Source of the DNA: Diplolepis rosae
Lineage: Eukaryota > Arthropoda > Insecta > Hymenoptera > Diplolepididae
Direction of reading: 5' to 3'
Length of the DNA: 64,000 bases
Assembly: GCA_030998225.1 (NCBI GenBank)
Contig: JAPYXD010000700.1
Coordinates: 496,001 to 560,000 of the forward strand
In this document: piece after piece, positions 22,637 through 33,680 of the stretch
Position numbering within the stretch: position 1 is the first letter of the stretch
Layout: every line of letters starts with the position of its first letter
Program-made: the position numbers and the translations under genes
The notes under the pieces: generated by a model
Told to the model about the DNA's origin: nothing
The model's database searches: none
The model's input: the letters and a program-made list of their open reading frames with translations, nothing else

Positions 22637-24053
22637 TCTAATACAATTGGTTTCTGAAAATTGACGAGGCAAGCATATGTAAAAATTGTTTCAATTAAAC
22701 CACGCAAATTCAGCGGCAAAACTGTTTGCAATTAACGAAATTGTTTTATTCGACCAATCGCATGCTCGATGTATATTCTTTGTTTCGCGATGCGCTTCGT
22801 TTCCATTTCTTCCTGAGCCATGAGACATTTTCTTCCATTTAAAAACGGTGGAATATTCAAGCTTGCTTTTTCAATTCTACAATTCTTCAGGCTCCAGGGA
22901 TTCAACGAATCTAAATTGAATCGCAATTTCACGACCTGAAATTGACCCTTCGTAGATTTTGAAAACAAAGCAAATACACCCATTCGGGGTGCATCCAATC
23001 AAGGCTTTAAATGTCATGTGAGCCTTGTACGAAGAATATAAATTGCCTTGGTGCTCAAAATTTGATGGTGACTGACACTGAAATTCAGTACAATCTATTA
23101 ACACCCGTATGTTTTCTAAGGTTGAAAAATTTCGGCAGTCACGGAAATAACGCGTCGCGATGGAAACATATGCGGTTTCAAATGTACAGAAAATTCGTTG
23201 TATATGAATCGAATACATATCGTAGCTATCATAGATACCAAGCTGGTCGATATGCCAAATCTGTATCCGATATCTTCTACCAATAAACCGACATGCAGTC
23301 TGACTAATAGAAGCAGCAATTGCTGAAAAGATGTCAATTTGGATTTACTTTTCTTAATTTCCGTTTCCGAAATTTCTGTGATGGTTCCCCAGTAATCAAG
23401 ATTTTCGCACTCTTGGAAAACGAGTTTATGCACAACAACGATAGATTCATACTGCAATCCTGCAATCCTCTTGAGAATCACTAGCGCCGGGGTCGGAACG
23501 GTCCGTTTGTATTTTTTGTTGTTGTATTTTTTCGGATAATCTGTATTAATAAAGTTGTCACGCGAAGTTGCCCAGTAATTTCCAAATTTAGATCCGATTG
23601 AATCATGCTGCAGGTCGGTTTTGGTGCTGCTGTCGCACATTACTTCTTTTAACGATAAATGCTCTGTTTGGGTGCTGCTGCTTTGCATTCTACGGAGGGA
23701 CGGTTGACAAGCGAAGTTCTGTAAAATATTTTTCCGATTATTATTACAATAAAAAATAATTTACAGGTAGCTTTTAGTTGGAGCACTTCCTCCTCTGAAA
23801 TATCAATTGTCAATTGACTGGAATCATTTATCCCTTCGGCGGCACAGTTTCACCCACAACGCACTTTTGCTGCATTTCGCGCAATTTTTCACGTACGAAT
23901 TTTTCGGTTTATTTATTTTCCATCCTCGCCGATATTCTAAACAAGGTTTTGGGAAAGAAATAAAATAGTATAAACTTTCCGCTAATGATTTACGCCAAGT
24001 GTCACTTTTGCACACTTCAAAACAACACCGTTTTAATGCGCCTTTTCGACATT
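22637..24053 (-). pseudogene. ISL2EU/Harbinger-type THAP-DDE transposase, broken
   Basis: The N-terminal frame (from ATGTCGAAAAGGCGC at 24053) has the cysteine pair and FPKPCLEYRRGW of a decayed THAP finger. The central frame (23116-23688) gives LTSFQQLLLLLVRLHVGLLV and GYRFGISTSLVS, the HTH region. The next gives IRVLIDCTEFQCQSPS (first catalytic Asp), YSSYKAHMTFKALIG and YEGSISGREI. The last gives ASLNIPPFLNGRKCL and QRIYIEHAIGRIK (catalytic Glu), then LRGLIETIFTYACL. Several frameshifts separate these blocks. The segment that should carry the second Asp (after SLEP) is deleted, so the enzyme is dead. Confidence 0.8.
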
Positions 24054-24254
24054 ATTTTTAAACGGACATGGCGGAATTAAATAATTAATTTATACCCGCG
24101 TATTTTTCTTTTTTTTGTTAAAATAAATTAGTTTTAATAGTTTATCACGCTCAAATCGTACAAATTCAGATTTATTGCATGTAAATTTGTCAAAAAGGAT
24201 CGAAAAACATGGCGGATGCTGACGCATGCGCAGAAAAATTTTCCTTAACTAAAA

Positions 24255-24470
24255 AGGGCTATTGGATTAACTCAAGCACAACACTTTGGTCCATCTTTTG
24301 CGATTAAAAATATTTCGTTATTAACAGAGTAGAAATAGAAGTCATAAACGATACTGCATGAGCACTTTGAATTTTGCCTTACCAAATTGATCGTAATCAA
24401 TGATGACCGTTCGTCGAATCTAAAAAGGACTTATACTCTCGTGTGCTATTTTATCTCGTTTTGAACTTGA
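24255..24470 (-). repeat. Dispersed repeat, copy D
   Basis: The reverse complement contains CACGAGAGTATAAGTCC, GAACGGTCATCATTGATTAC and GTGCTTGAGTTAATCCAATAG. It matches copies at 7527, 8195 and 28843. Confidence 0.75.
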
Positions 24471-24610
24471 ATTAGAACTTAGTTAACACTTTAGAATATA
24501 AGAAGTACGAGATTAGACAAACATGACTCAATCACAAAATCCTATGTTATCCTTGTACTTTCAGGAATTCAGATTATAAAATTTCAAATAAAAGAAGTCG
24601 TTTGATCACT

Positions 24611-24810
24611 TGGATTTTGTTGTAGTACTGGGAAGATAGCGTTAGTACCGAGGCAGACATAGGGGCGACACAGCGTCAAAAAAGATGTCGGACAGACAGC
24701 TACCTTTGTAACTTGGTACATAATAAAGTGTAAGGTGTTCAATAATAAACTCGTATACTAGTAATGTGGCATATTATTATTACTAGTGTAACATGGCGCA
24801 GTCGGTAGGA
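24611..24810 (+). promoter_or_regulatory. LTR end and primer-binding site of gypsy element G
   Basis: TGGCGCAGTCGGTAGGAC at about 24793-24810 fits a tRNA-primed minus-strand start. TGGCGCAGTCG would pair with a tRNA 3' end of the serine type used by some insect gypsy elements. The preceding sequence ends GTAACA, a plausible LTR 3' end, and contains AATAAA-type signals. The start of this LTR and the matching 3' LTR were not found. Confidence 0.55.
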
Positions 24811-25006
24811 CATTAAGTAATCAGTGGAAAGAGAATCAAAGAGTAGAGATTGGAAAGGGATTAAAAAGTAGCACGTATCACATGGAAGAGGAAATTTCGA
24901 TGAAAGTTCCAACGAGAACGGAATTGAAGGGAAGTCCGCAGAAGATTATGAAAGCCTAGAGTACAGAAGTCCTGAAAGCAAAATCGAGGAGGAAAGTTTT
25001 AGAGAC

Positions 25007-25700
25007 ATGGAGAACCTGAATATACCGAGAAGTCTAAGTTTGAGTGGAGACATCGCCAGAAACTGGAAAAAATGGCGGCAAAGCCTCGAACTTTACATGA
25101 TAGCGTCCGGAGGAGCAACAAAGGAGGAAAAAATTAAGGTTGCTCTATTGCTACACGTTTTGGGAGAAGAAGCCCTAGAAATTTACAACTTATTTGATAT
25201 GACTGAGGCTGAAAAAGCCAGTTATAATAATACAATGACAAAGTTTCAAGAGTATTGTGTTCCGCAATCCAATATTAAAGTTATAAATTCAACATGAGAG
25301 TCCAGGGTCCAACAGAAACTTTGATACTCTGCGAGATCGACTGATCATGGATGAGTCAATGATGATGATGAGATCAACAAGGAGTTCGCGACACTAAACT
25401 TAAAGCCAAATTACTAGCTAAAGCAGGTCTGACACTGACCCGAGCAGTAGAGTTAGGGAAGGCAGCAGAGCAAACATATGCTCAACTTAAGTCCATAGAC
25501 AATTCAGCAAGCAACGCAGATCCAGCAGAGATCAACGCAATTGGATTTTAAAACAGTAGTGCTGCAGCTACAGGACGAGTTGGAGGGAGAAGCAGTCAAA
25601 GCAGTGGAACAGCGTGGAATGAGAGAGGAAGAGAAATTGAGCGAGGAGGAGCGCGATAAGGATCGAGAAGTAGTGATCACATGAGCATGGGGTTAGGAAA
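25007..25700 (+). pseudogene. Gypsy gag, element G
   Basis: The 96-codon frame at 25007-25297 reads LSLSGDIARNWKKWRQSLEL and LLLHVLGEEALEIYNLF, the standard start of the capsid-like gag of insect gypsy elements. A frameshift/stop at 25297 ends it. Downstream, other frames still show fragments such as DELEGEAVKAVEQRG, but with many stops. Non-functional. Confidence 0.75.
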
Positions 25701-25722
25701 CCTGTCAATGTAGAAAAGGGGT

Positions 25723-25917
25723 ATGATAATAAAATGTCACAGATGCGGTTACAGTCATGGGTTTAATAGATGTCCGGCAATAGGAAATCATTGTAATAAG
25801 TGTGGGGGTCGAAACCATTTTGCGAAAGTCTGTAAGACAAGAAAACAAACTAGCGAGATTACTAAAGATGAGCTGGAAGAGAATAAAGATTTTTTTATTG
25901 GCAGTATAAAAATTTAA
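25723..25917 (+). pseudogene. Gag nucleocapsid zinc knuckles, element G
   Basis: Contains two CCHC fingers: CHRCGYSHGFNRC (C-x2-C-x3-H-x4-C) and CNKCGGRNHFAKVC (C-x2-C-x4-H-x4-C). This is the gag/pro junction of the same element, separated from the capsid part by stops. Confidence 0.8.
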
Positions 25918-25984
25918 TACCGCAATCTAACAGAAGAAAGTATACAATTAAATGAAACAATTAATTCAATTTAAAAAAATTGGT

Positions 25985-26775
25985 ATCAGAAAATAAAAGT
26001 AGAGGATTGTAATAGAAATGTAAATTTTAAATTAGATACAGGCGCAGAAACAAATATTCTACCAATAAATGTAGTTGAGAGGTTAGGATTATTGGAAAAA
26101 ATCGAAAATAGCAAATTAGGATTAGCAGCTTATTGGGGAACAAAAATAAAAGTTCTGGAAAAATGTAATTTGCGCTGTGCCTGCGACAATAAGATTGTGT
26201 TGACAGAATTTCTGGCAGTAGATGTTAATAAAGATTATGACCCACTCTTAGGTTTGGAATCATGTCAAAAGTTTGATTTGCTTAGAAGAAATGTTTATGA
26301 CATTAGAAAGTTTGATGTTTTTGCAGAATATAGGAACGTGTTTCAAGGGTTAGGAACAATCAAAACGGAGCGGTGTAATATAAAATTGAAAGAAGATGCA
26401 ATACCTAGAGTAGTCCCGTGTAGAAAAATACCGTTTAAATTACACAAGAATGTGAAAGCCGAATTAGACAGAATGTGTAAGAATAATATTATAAAGAAAG
26501 TAGATGAACCTACAGCTTGGGTGAACCCTATAGTTATTGTAAAGAAAGCCAATAAGGATATTAGATTATGCTTGGACCCATTATATTTAAATCAATCATT
26601 AATGCGCCAACATTGTAAATTGCCAACGTTTGAGGAACTGACCACAGAGATAAAAGGGGCACAAATATTTTCAACACTAAATGCGAACAAAGGGTTCTAC
26701 CAAATACTGTTGACAGAAGAAAGCTCGAAATTAAGAACTTTTTATTGCGGATACATTATCGAGAGCAAGTTATAA
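25985..26775 (+). pseudogene. Protease and truncated reverse transcriptase, element G
   Basis: The protease motif LDTGAETNILP lies at about 26030-26062. The RT fingers follow: CRKIPFKLHKNVKAELDRM, NPIVIVKKANKDIRLCLDP and FSTLNANKGFYQI. The last should be an Asp motif (x-D-A-x-x-G-F); here it is Asn. The frame ends at 26775 and the palm with the Y-x-D-D motif plus all RNase H are deleted, joining directly to the pre-integrase linker. Confidence 0.85.
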
Positions 26776-26779
26776 TGAT

Positions 26780-27770
26780 GTAAACTTTAACGCAGGGGAT
26801 GAGTCGGAAATACAAATGAGCCTAATTGATGTTACCTACAATATTACGAATGAAAGATTAGAACAAATAAAATATGAAACAAGAAACGACGTTAAACTCA
26901 ATGCCTTAGTGAAAGTTATTAAAAATGGATAGCCCAATGAAAGAAAAGATGTATTGGACATTGTAAAGCCGTATTTTTCAATTAGGGAAGATCTGGTATT
27001 ATGTAGAGGATTAAACATGCGTGAGCATCAAATTGTGATACCAAAGAAGTTGAGATCAGATTTATTAGATAAGATTCATTACAATCACATGGGTGTTGAT
27101 AAATCTCTGTCTAGAGCACGGGAATTTGTCTATTGGCCAATGATGTCGAAGAAGATTAAGGACAGAGTAGGTAATTGCCTAACGTGTCTTCAGTTTGCTA
27201 AGGCTATCCAAAAAGAGACTCTGATTAACAGAGATTTACCAACAGGACCTTGGGAAATGTTAGCCATGGACGGAATGTATTTAAAAAATAAAAATTACCT
27301 AATTGTAGTTGATATGTACTCAAAGTATCCAGAAATCGTAACATTACGTAGCCAAACATCAAAAGGAATAGTTGAGGCACTCAAAACTATTTTTTCTCGT
27401 CATGGTAAACCGAATTTACTTTACTCAGATCAGGGAACGAACTTGTTTAGTCAAGAATTGTTAGATTTTGCGAAAGAATGGCAATTCGAATGTAAAACTT
27501 CTAGTCCTATCTATGCTCAATCAAACGGATTCATAGGACGTCATATTCAATCAATTAAGTCTTTTAAAAAAGTCTACAGATGATAATAAAGATATGTACT
27601 TAACGCTATTGGAATACAGAAATACTCCTTTAGAAAATAACTCATATTCGCCAACTCAGTTGTTGTTCAATAGAAGACTCAATGGAATATTACCCATGAC
27701 AGACTCTTTACTGAAACCGAAAATTCCAAAATCTTATGAATACCAAAGTATTTGAACGATTACTTTACCT
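26780..27770 (+). pseudogene. Integrase, element G, catalytic Glu lost
   Basis: The HHCC finger is present (IHYNHMGVDKSLSRAREFVY ... CLTCLQF). The core has Asp in EMLAMDGMYLKN and Asp in LLYSDQGTN. At the third position, the family's Glu in SNG-x-x-E is Gly (SNGFIGRHIQSIK). A frameshift near 27580 separates the C-terminal part (LEYRNTPLENNSYSPTQLLF). A stop at about 26930 lies in the linker. Dead copy. Confidence 0.85.
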
Positions 27771-28220
27771 AAGAAAAGACTATAATCTGACTATAAGCAT
27801 AAGAATTTGTTTTTTGCTTAATAAGGGTTATTAGTATGTAAGTTGTATTTCCCCTAGCGGACCCGTGTGAGAAAACGGTCATAGAATACTCTGACCGATC
27901 TCTGACTGTTCTATGACCGTTCTATGACCTCGCATTATTACGGCTAAGATCGGTAAAAAAGACATTAAAAGCTTTGCAATTATGATTCTCTCCTTAAATT
28001 ATTTCCTTCTTTTATGTCAGGATCAGAAGGATCTTCTCTAAGGGATGAGGAATAAGTCAGTGAACAGGAAGGGTTTAGTTATATCAAATATATTTGTCGA
28101 TATGAAATAGTCGGTAAGTAAGCACATTGTAAATGGTAACAATATAAAAGATCCAAAGTTAATTGTAATTACCCTTGGTTGAAAGTAATTCATATTCACC
28201 TTATTTTATATTTTATTTTC
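27771..28220. other. Spacer with dispersed repeat copy 2
   Basis: 27852-27963 is the inverted copy of the repeat at 4213-4297, starting CCCTAGCGGACCCGTGTGAG. The rest is AT-rich and not assigned. Confidence 0.6.
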
Positions 28221-28570
28221 TGTCACGTCCCGCGACGTATTTGAATGTACTATAGGCACAGGCTAGCTCTAGAGAAAAATCTGGGGATATTACTAAAAGA
28301 GAGAAAACCACCTATTGAAAAGAGAGGTATAACTGCGTCACACACAGCGAGAGACTGCGCAATGCGTGACGTCACCAAAAAATATAATATAAAAAGGACG
28401 CCGCCAAAGGTGAAACTAGTGTTATGAGAAAAATTTAAGTGCGGAATTTTCTAAAAAAACTTTAAAAGGATTCTCAGCGTGAGATAATTGTAACGTGCAC
28501 TTTACAAGTGTGATACTTAAGGAAACAAAAGGAAACCATCAAGGTACGGCCCCCCCCCCCCCCCCTATAT
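28221..28570 (+). repeat. Possible LTR start with promoter-like TATA
   Basis: TGTCACGTCCCGCGACG at 28221 resembles the start of the E LTR (TGTTACATCCC). It is followed by ATATAATATAAAAAGGACGCCG (TATA-like; about 28380-28402) and a GC-richer stretch. A C(16) homopolymer ends at about 28565. No partner LTR was found, so this may be the 5' LTR of element H or a fragment. Confidence 0.35.
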
Positions 28571-28839
28571 ATATATACTTCCTTTTTCTCTGGTGCATCG
28601 GCCGGGAAACACAAGTCGAATGAAATTTAACACATTGATTATTAATAGTGAATAAATAAATGGTTATGAAATATTATTTCAACTTGTAACTTAAAATTTT
28701 AATAAAATAGATTTGTTAGATCATAAAGGGATCTGACCTTGAGGTTAACCTAAATGATTAAGGAAATTATCTTATTTATAAAATTATTCTAATTTGTTAA
28801 CTGAGTTTTGATTTAAGTTTGAAACATACATAAAAAAAA

Positions 28840-29045
28840 CAGCACACGAGAGTATAAGTCCTTTTTGGGCACGTTGAACGGTCACCATTGATTACGATCA
28901 TTGGGTAAGGCAAAATTCGAAGTGCTTGTGATTGTATTGTTTATAACTTCAATTTTAACTCTGTTAGGGAACAGAATATTTTTAATTACAAAAAAAAATT
29001 TTCTCCCAGGATTTGTACTCAAGTTTAACTTGTCCAATATAATGA
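28840..29045 (+). repeat. Dispersed repeat, copy C
   Basis: CACACGAGAGTATAAGTCC, then GTTGAACGGTCACCATTGAT and a terminal ACTTGTCCAATAT. Same family as copies A, B and D. Confidence 0.75.
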
Positions 29046-29530
29046 AAATAATTTATAATTGTTTCGAATGATCATTGTTATAAACAAATTTATGCAATTG
29101 TTATAAACAATTTATAAATAAATAAAATAATTTATTTTATTTTACATAAAGGGCACATGCAGTTGGCAAAGAAAAATATTTTATTATTTTAAGAAATTTA
29201 TTGTTAAGAATTATAAATTTACAATCAATTGACCGATTATTTATTTAATTTAAATATTTGAAATAATTATATCTTTATATCATTACTTTATTTACTAATG
29301 AACGAATACAAATTTCACTTCAAATTTAATTGTTATTAAAAATAAATAAATCAATTAAAAATAAATTTTACTAATCTTAATTTATTTTTCTTGAAAACGA
29401 AATTTTATATATAGTTTTTTTATTGTTATAAACAATTTATAAATTAAAATAACAATAAACAATCTGAGACAACGCTCAATACAAAATATTGTAAATTTGT
29501 AATGACTCAATACCAAAACCAAATATCCCT
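29046..29530. other. No gene seen
   Basis: Very AT-rich, with many ATAAACAATTTATAAAT repeats. Nothing coding. Confidence 0.5.
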
Positions 29531-30582
29531 TTAGAATCTACCCCGAAAGTTATAACACGTAGTCAAGCTAAACAAGATAGTCAGCTTGCAAAAATAGTAG
29601 ATTTGAATCAAAAGGGTAGTTTAAAAATAAAACCAATTAGAAATAGAGAATATTTAACTGATAATAAGTGCCAAAATATCCCTGATCCAATCCCTACAGA
29701 ACAAGAATTAGATAACACTCTTAACTTAGATCATTCAAGCTTAGACAAGATTCTAATTAATAATCAAAGTATATCAAGTGAAAATTCAGAAAGAACTAGC
29801 GGGTTTCATTCAAGTTTCTGTCCAGATTTAGGCATTGTACACGGAGAGAAGTTTAGTAGAACCGTAGCGCTAGCGGTGGGAAAGCCGCTCGTCTTTGGTT
29901 TAGTGTAACTTCTACTCTAAAATTGGGGCACTGGTTACCCCAAACTGACGAAAAGGTTGCGAGAGAACGGCTGGCCCAAGTATTTCGCGTAACGGCTCGC
30001 CTAGTTTGGGGTAATGGTTCCCCCAAATTGGCAGAGCTGTTCAACCAAACAGAGGTCGCGCAGCTCTCCGTGTGCTTAGCGCATCAGTTCTACGTGTTGG
30101 GCGAGCGGATTCACCAAACTTTTCTCCGTGTAACAGGATCTAGTAATCAAGATCAAACTCTAACGAACGAATTATCTTATTTTGATGAATTCAATTTGCT
30201 AAGCTCAACAGTAATAACAATAGACAATAAAACTTCGAAAGAAAGATTGGAAACCTCATTGGAACGCGAATCTATAATTAGTAACAACGACAGCGACGAC
30301 GACAAAAGCGACACAGAAGTCATAAATCAAGATAATCCCGTAATAGTAAATAACGAAGAAATCATGAGAGTGAAACCCGCTATGGAAGGGGAGAAACACG
30401 TCCATGCAAATGTGGGGGAATCACGCAGCCAATTAAAAATCACCCAGAAAACCATGAGAGTGAAGCCCGCTTTGAGAGGGGAGAAACACGTCCATGTAAA
30501 TGTGGGGGAATCACGCAGCCAATTAAAAATCCCCCAAAAAACAGTTGATCTCGCGGTTCAGATGAGTCATAGCAGCTTGTGA
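29531..30582 (+). pseudogene. Retroelement-derived frames with 90-bp tandem repeat
   Basis: The frame to 29908 has VITRSQAKQDSQ, similar in style to polyprotein linkers of gypsy elements (compare TTRAQKRIQQEK before the integrase of H at 46960). The frame 29923-30582 ends with two 30-residue repeats beginning MRVKPA.. GEKHVH and containing NVGESRSQLKI (DNA 30363-30452 and 30453-30542). Two DNA hairpins with TTGGGG/CCCCAA stems lie at 29923-29943 and 30005-30026. No domain could be named. It precedes H gag and may be its 5' part. Confidence 0.4.
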
Positions 30583-30637
30583 AATGACATTTAGTCTAAA
30601 GCCAAGGAAATTAATGCTAAATACTCCAATGAGGCAC

Positions 30638-30738
30638 CAGAGGCGATCAAGTTATGAAATTGCAAGACCAAATTTACTGCTTAATACATAGTAATACAAA
30701 GTTTTGCAATTTCAGCACCTGATCGCTTCAGATGTATA
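30638..30738. repeat. Short imperfect palindrome
   Basis: Arms GCGATCAAGTTATGAAATTG and its inverted relative (CAATTTCAGCACCTGATCGC) flank a loop of about 45 bp. No gene. Confidence 0.6.
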
Positions 30739-30859
30739 AAAATTTCATTTTAGAATGTGTTCAGGCAAAGTGGTCAGGAGGGCAGCGGGAGCACTGAAAG
30801 GCTCCATGCAAAAGTGGGGGATCGCATGCATTTACCGCCATGTTTGTTTCCAGTAATTT

Positions 30860-31828
30860 ACCATTGGGTTTCATCCCCATGGAAGAAATGGCCGTAGTCA
30901 TACCCAACAGCCAGAAGGTATCCTTACGCGACGCACTAGAGGTGGTCCCATTGTTCGACAGAAGTAACCTCCCATTGTGACATTTTATTGAGGGTTGCAT
31001 GGAGGCAAAGGCAATGCTACACCTGCAGCTCAAGAAAACCTCGCAAGGTTATTAAGAGGTAAATTAACTGGAGAAGCTAGAAAATGCATTTTTGGTTCAA
31101 CTTATGCAACAATAGAGGAATTGATAGAAAAATTGAAAAGTGTATATGCCCGTGCGAAAAGCGTGTACCAGTTACAGGGAGAATTAGGTAACACATTTAT
31201 GTGGGAAAGAGAATATGTCCTTTCCTATGCCGCCAGAATTGAAGAAATTGCTGACAGAATAGAAGATGCTCACTGACTCAATAATGGCGGTCAGGTAGAT
31301 AATGTATTTAAACAAAATTTAGAAAGAGATGTAATACAATGTTTTATACGCGGCTTGCGTCCAGAGTTAGAAATTCGTGTAGAAGAAAAGGATACTTTTA
31401 GGGAAGTCATTAACGACAGTATTGATATTAAACGAAGATTAGCTGCAAATTCCACACTACGAAAAATAAAAATATGGAATATTTAAAAAGTGACGAACAA
31501 ACAAATAATAAAAATAATAAGGTTACTCGGTTTAATGTAGCACGCAAAGATAAATTTATTTGTTTAATTTGTAAAAAGCCAGGTCATGCAACTGTAAAAT
31601 GTTTTCATTTAAGTAAAGCCCAAGAGGCAGTTCTTAATAATAAACAACAAATCTATTCGTATCCTAACGAACAAAGATATAATAGTTTAAATGGTCAAAG
31701 AAGTAATAATAATAATTTTTCAAGAAACAATTTATTAATTTTATTAGAAACAATAATAATCATTTTTTAAGACAAAGATACAACAATAATAATAAATTTT
31801 CTAGAAATTTGTAAAATTATAATGATAA
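30860..31828 (+). pseudogene. Gypsy gag, element H
   Basis: Capsid-like segments are SLRDALEVVPLFDRSNLPL, then after a frameshift near 31000 AQENLARLLRGKLTGEARK and YVLSYAARIEEIADRIEDA. The frame stops at 31276; further blocks (VIQCFIRGLRPELEIRVE) follow. A zinc knuckle CLICKKPGHATVKC occurs at about 31560-31601. The gene then runs into AT-rich asparagine codons, where LTR1 is inserted at 31829. It has stops and frameshifts and is not functional. Confidence 0.8.
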
Positions 31829-33680
31829 TGTTACATCCCAGTAACTTTTAAAATTTTATATTGCCCCTGTGCAAGGGCAACACTCCAAACACCAAGGATA
31901 GCGAGGGAGACACCATTCAAATATAATAGTGTTCCTATGATAAATTATCATATGGACCGGGTAGCTGTGCGCATGAGGTAAACCTATGTATACCTCACGT
32001 CGACGAATCGGTTTGACACATGGTAATAAGTGATAAAGAAGAACAGCGCTCTGTCTATATGGTAATTGCACCCGTGGTAATGAGTCAGTGACTCACACCG
32101 CGTGCCGATAAAGTAGTAACGCTGTGCTAATAACCTAATGAGAGAATGGGAAGTTATTAGCACAGTTTCATTTAAAATAAAGTCTAAATAGTATACGTAG
32201 TTTACAATTACAATTAATTATTGTCATAGTAGTGTAACATTACAGCTATCATTAATATAGCGGTTAGCATTGTTTATATAGTCGTAATAACATATCATTA
32301 GTAGTTATACGGTGTATGGACTGCTGATAATCAATCGAGATCTATAGACGGAAATCGACTATCGATCATGGATCATAAATTGATTGATTGATCATCAGCA
32401 ATCGATTATTAATCATGGTTAATAGATAATATAAAGCGTAGACGAATAAATTCAGAAACGAATAATTAAAAATGCATTTATTTGGAAACTAGACATAAAA
32501 TTGGGCAATAGAAGAGATAAACTCATGAATCCTTGCAGAATACGTGACGTTACACCGATTTGCTATTCGTACGTGCCGTGCCACCGATTTGCGATTCGTA
32601 CGTGCCTTGCCGTCGATTTACGTTGATATGCTCCCACTAATAGAAGCATCAATAGTATATATACCCCAGATTCACCTCTGGAGGTTTGTCATTAAGTTCC
32701 GAACAGTTGTACGGTTGTTAGGTCTGGACCGGTAATTTAACGTCGTGAGCAGACCCTTCGATAAACGTAAGTCTCATTGGATTTCTATGAGCAACTCAAC
32801 ATTCGGTACTTGGTAAATAAAATCCTTGGTCCTTAAGTGGTGCAAGTCCGGAAACCGTAGTGCTAGATAGTTCCTTTGGATTACGTGTATCGTCGTATTT
32901 AGTCGTGTCGGTTAATAGTGATTTATTTCTGAAATCGGGACGAACTAACCTATCTTGTTAACAAGTGCATGTTTGATTCATTTCTCGTGTACTAAACAAG
33001 ATACGTAAGCGGATAATTGATCTCATCAGTTGCTGGTGGACTTGCATCCCTTACACCATACCTCCTGCAAAATTTATCGTTGTTTTGCTATCTCAAGGAG
33101 ACTCAAACGAAACCCAACTATCCTGCAAGGATTTGTGCGCGTTGACTTGCAATAATAGGAGTAATAAACGACAATCCTCTCTTTTGCCCTCTAATTTAAG
33201 AGGTAGACAAGTAAGTTATATATATAAATAAGCATCTCAAAACTTATTATATTAACTATAACGCTAAATGTGGAGCGTGAGTTGCATACCTAGGCATCTC
33301 AAAACCTAGTATATTAGCGTAAAACGTCCACAATCAACTGCGGAAGTTACATATATAGGCATCTCAAAACCTGTATATTTGGCTCATAACCGCATAAAAC
33401 TCATAACATTGCCTTCTCATCTTGAGAAGTAGTATAGGTTACCACCTGAGTAACAAACTGTGCAACATTTTATTTATTCATAATAAATCATTTCATTTAT
33501 TTATATATTTAGTGTTTTATTATCATTTTGAACAACTCAGAGCCCATAGACCTGACAAGTGACAACGTACCCACAAACAAAAATAAATTATCAGGCCTTA
33601 CCAACCTGATATAATCAGCTAACCGCCTCCCTTACATCCAAAAATCCAACCTACCCTCGCCTTTTGCTCGAGACGTAACA
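31829..33680 (+). mobile_element. LTR1 of element E, solo-LTR-like, 1852 bp
   Basis: Starts TGTTACATCCCAGTAAC and ends GAGACGTAACA, with inverted TGTTAC/GTAACA termini. A 4-bp target duplication ATAA flanks it (31825-31828 and 33681-33684), so it is a clean insertion between gag and pro of element H. It has a TATA-like ATATATA at about 32653-32660, a poly(A) signal AATAAA at about 33482, and three constant-loop hairpins at 33227-33378. It is almost identical to LTR2 and clearly older in the LTR3 copy. Confidence 0.9.
33227..33378 (+). promoter_or_regulatory. Triple hairpin array in LTR1
   Basis: Three stem-loops share the loop CATCTCAAAA. Stems: AATAAG/CTTATT (33227-33248), CTAGG/CCTAG (33290-33309), ATATATAGG/CCTGTATAT (33351-33378). 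Each is preceded by AGTTRYATA-like sequence and followed by TATATT-like sequence. Being repeated within one LTR and kept in diverged LTR3 suggests selected RNA structure downstream of the promoter. Function unknown. Confidence 0.7.

Noticed and set aside
29853..30044. 63-codon minus-strand frame
   Set aside because: Shadow of the plus-strand frames 29603-29908 and 29923-30582.
33275..33292. GTTGCATACC in LTR1, similar to the Su(Hw) insulator site of Drosophila gypsy
   Set aside because: Occurs once per LTR, is not kept in LTR3, and lies inside the hairpin repeat unit. Chance is likely.
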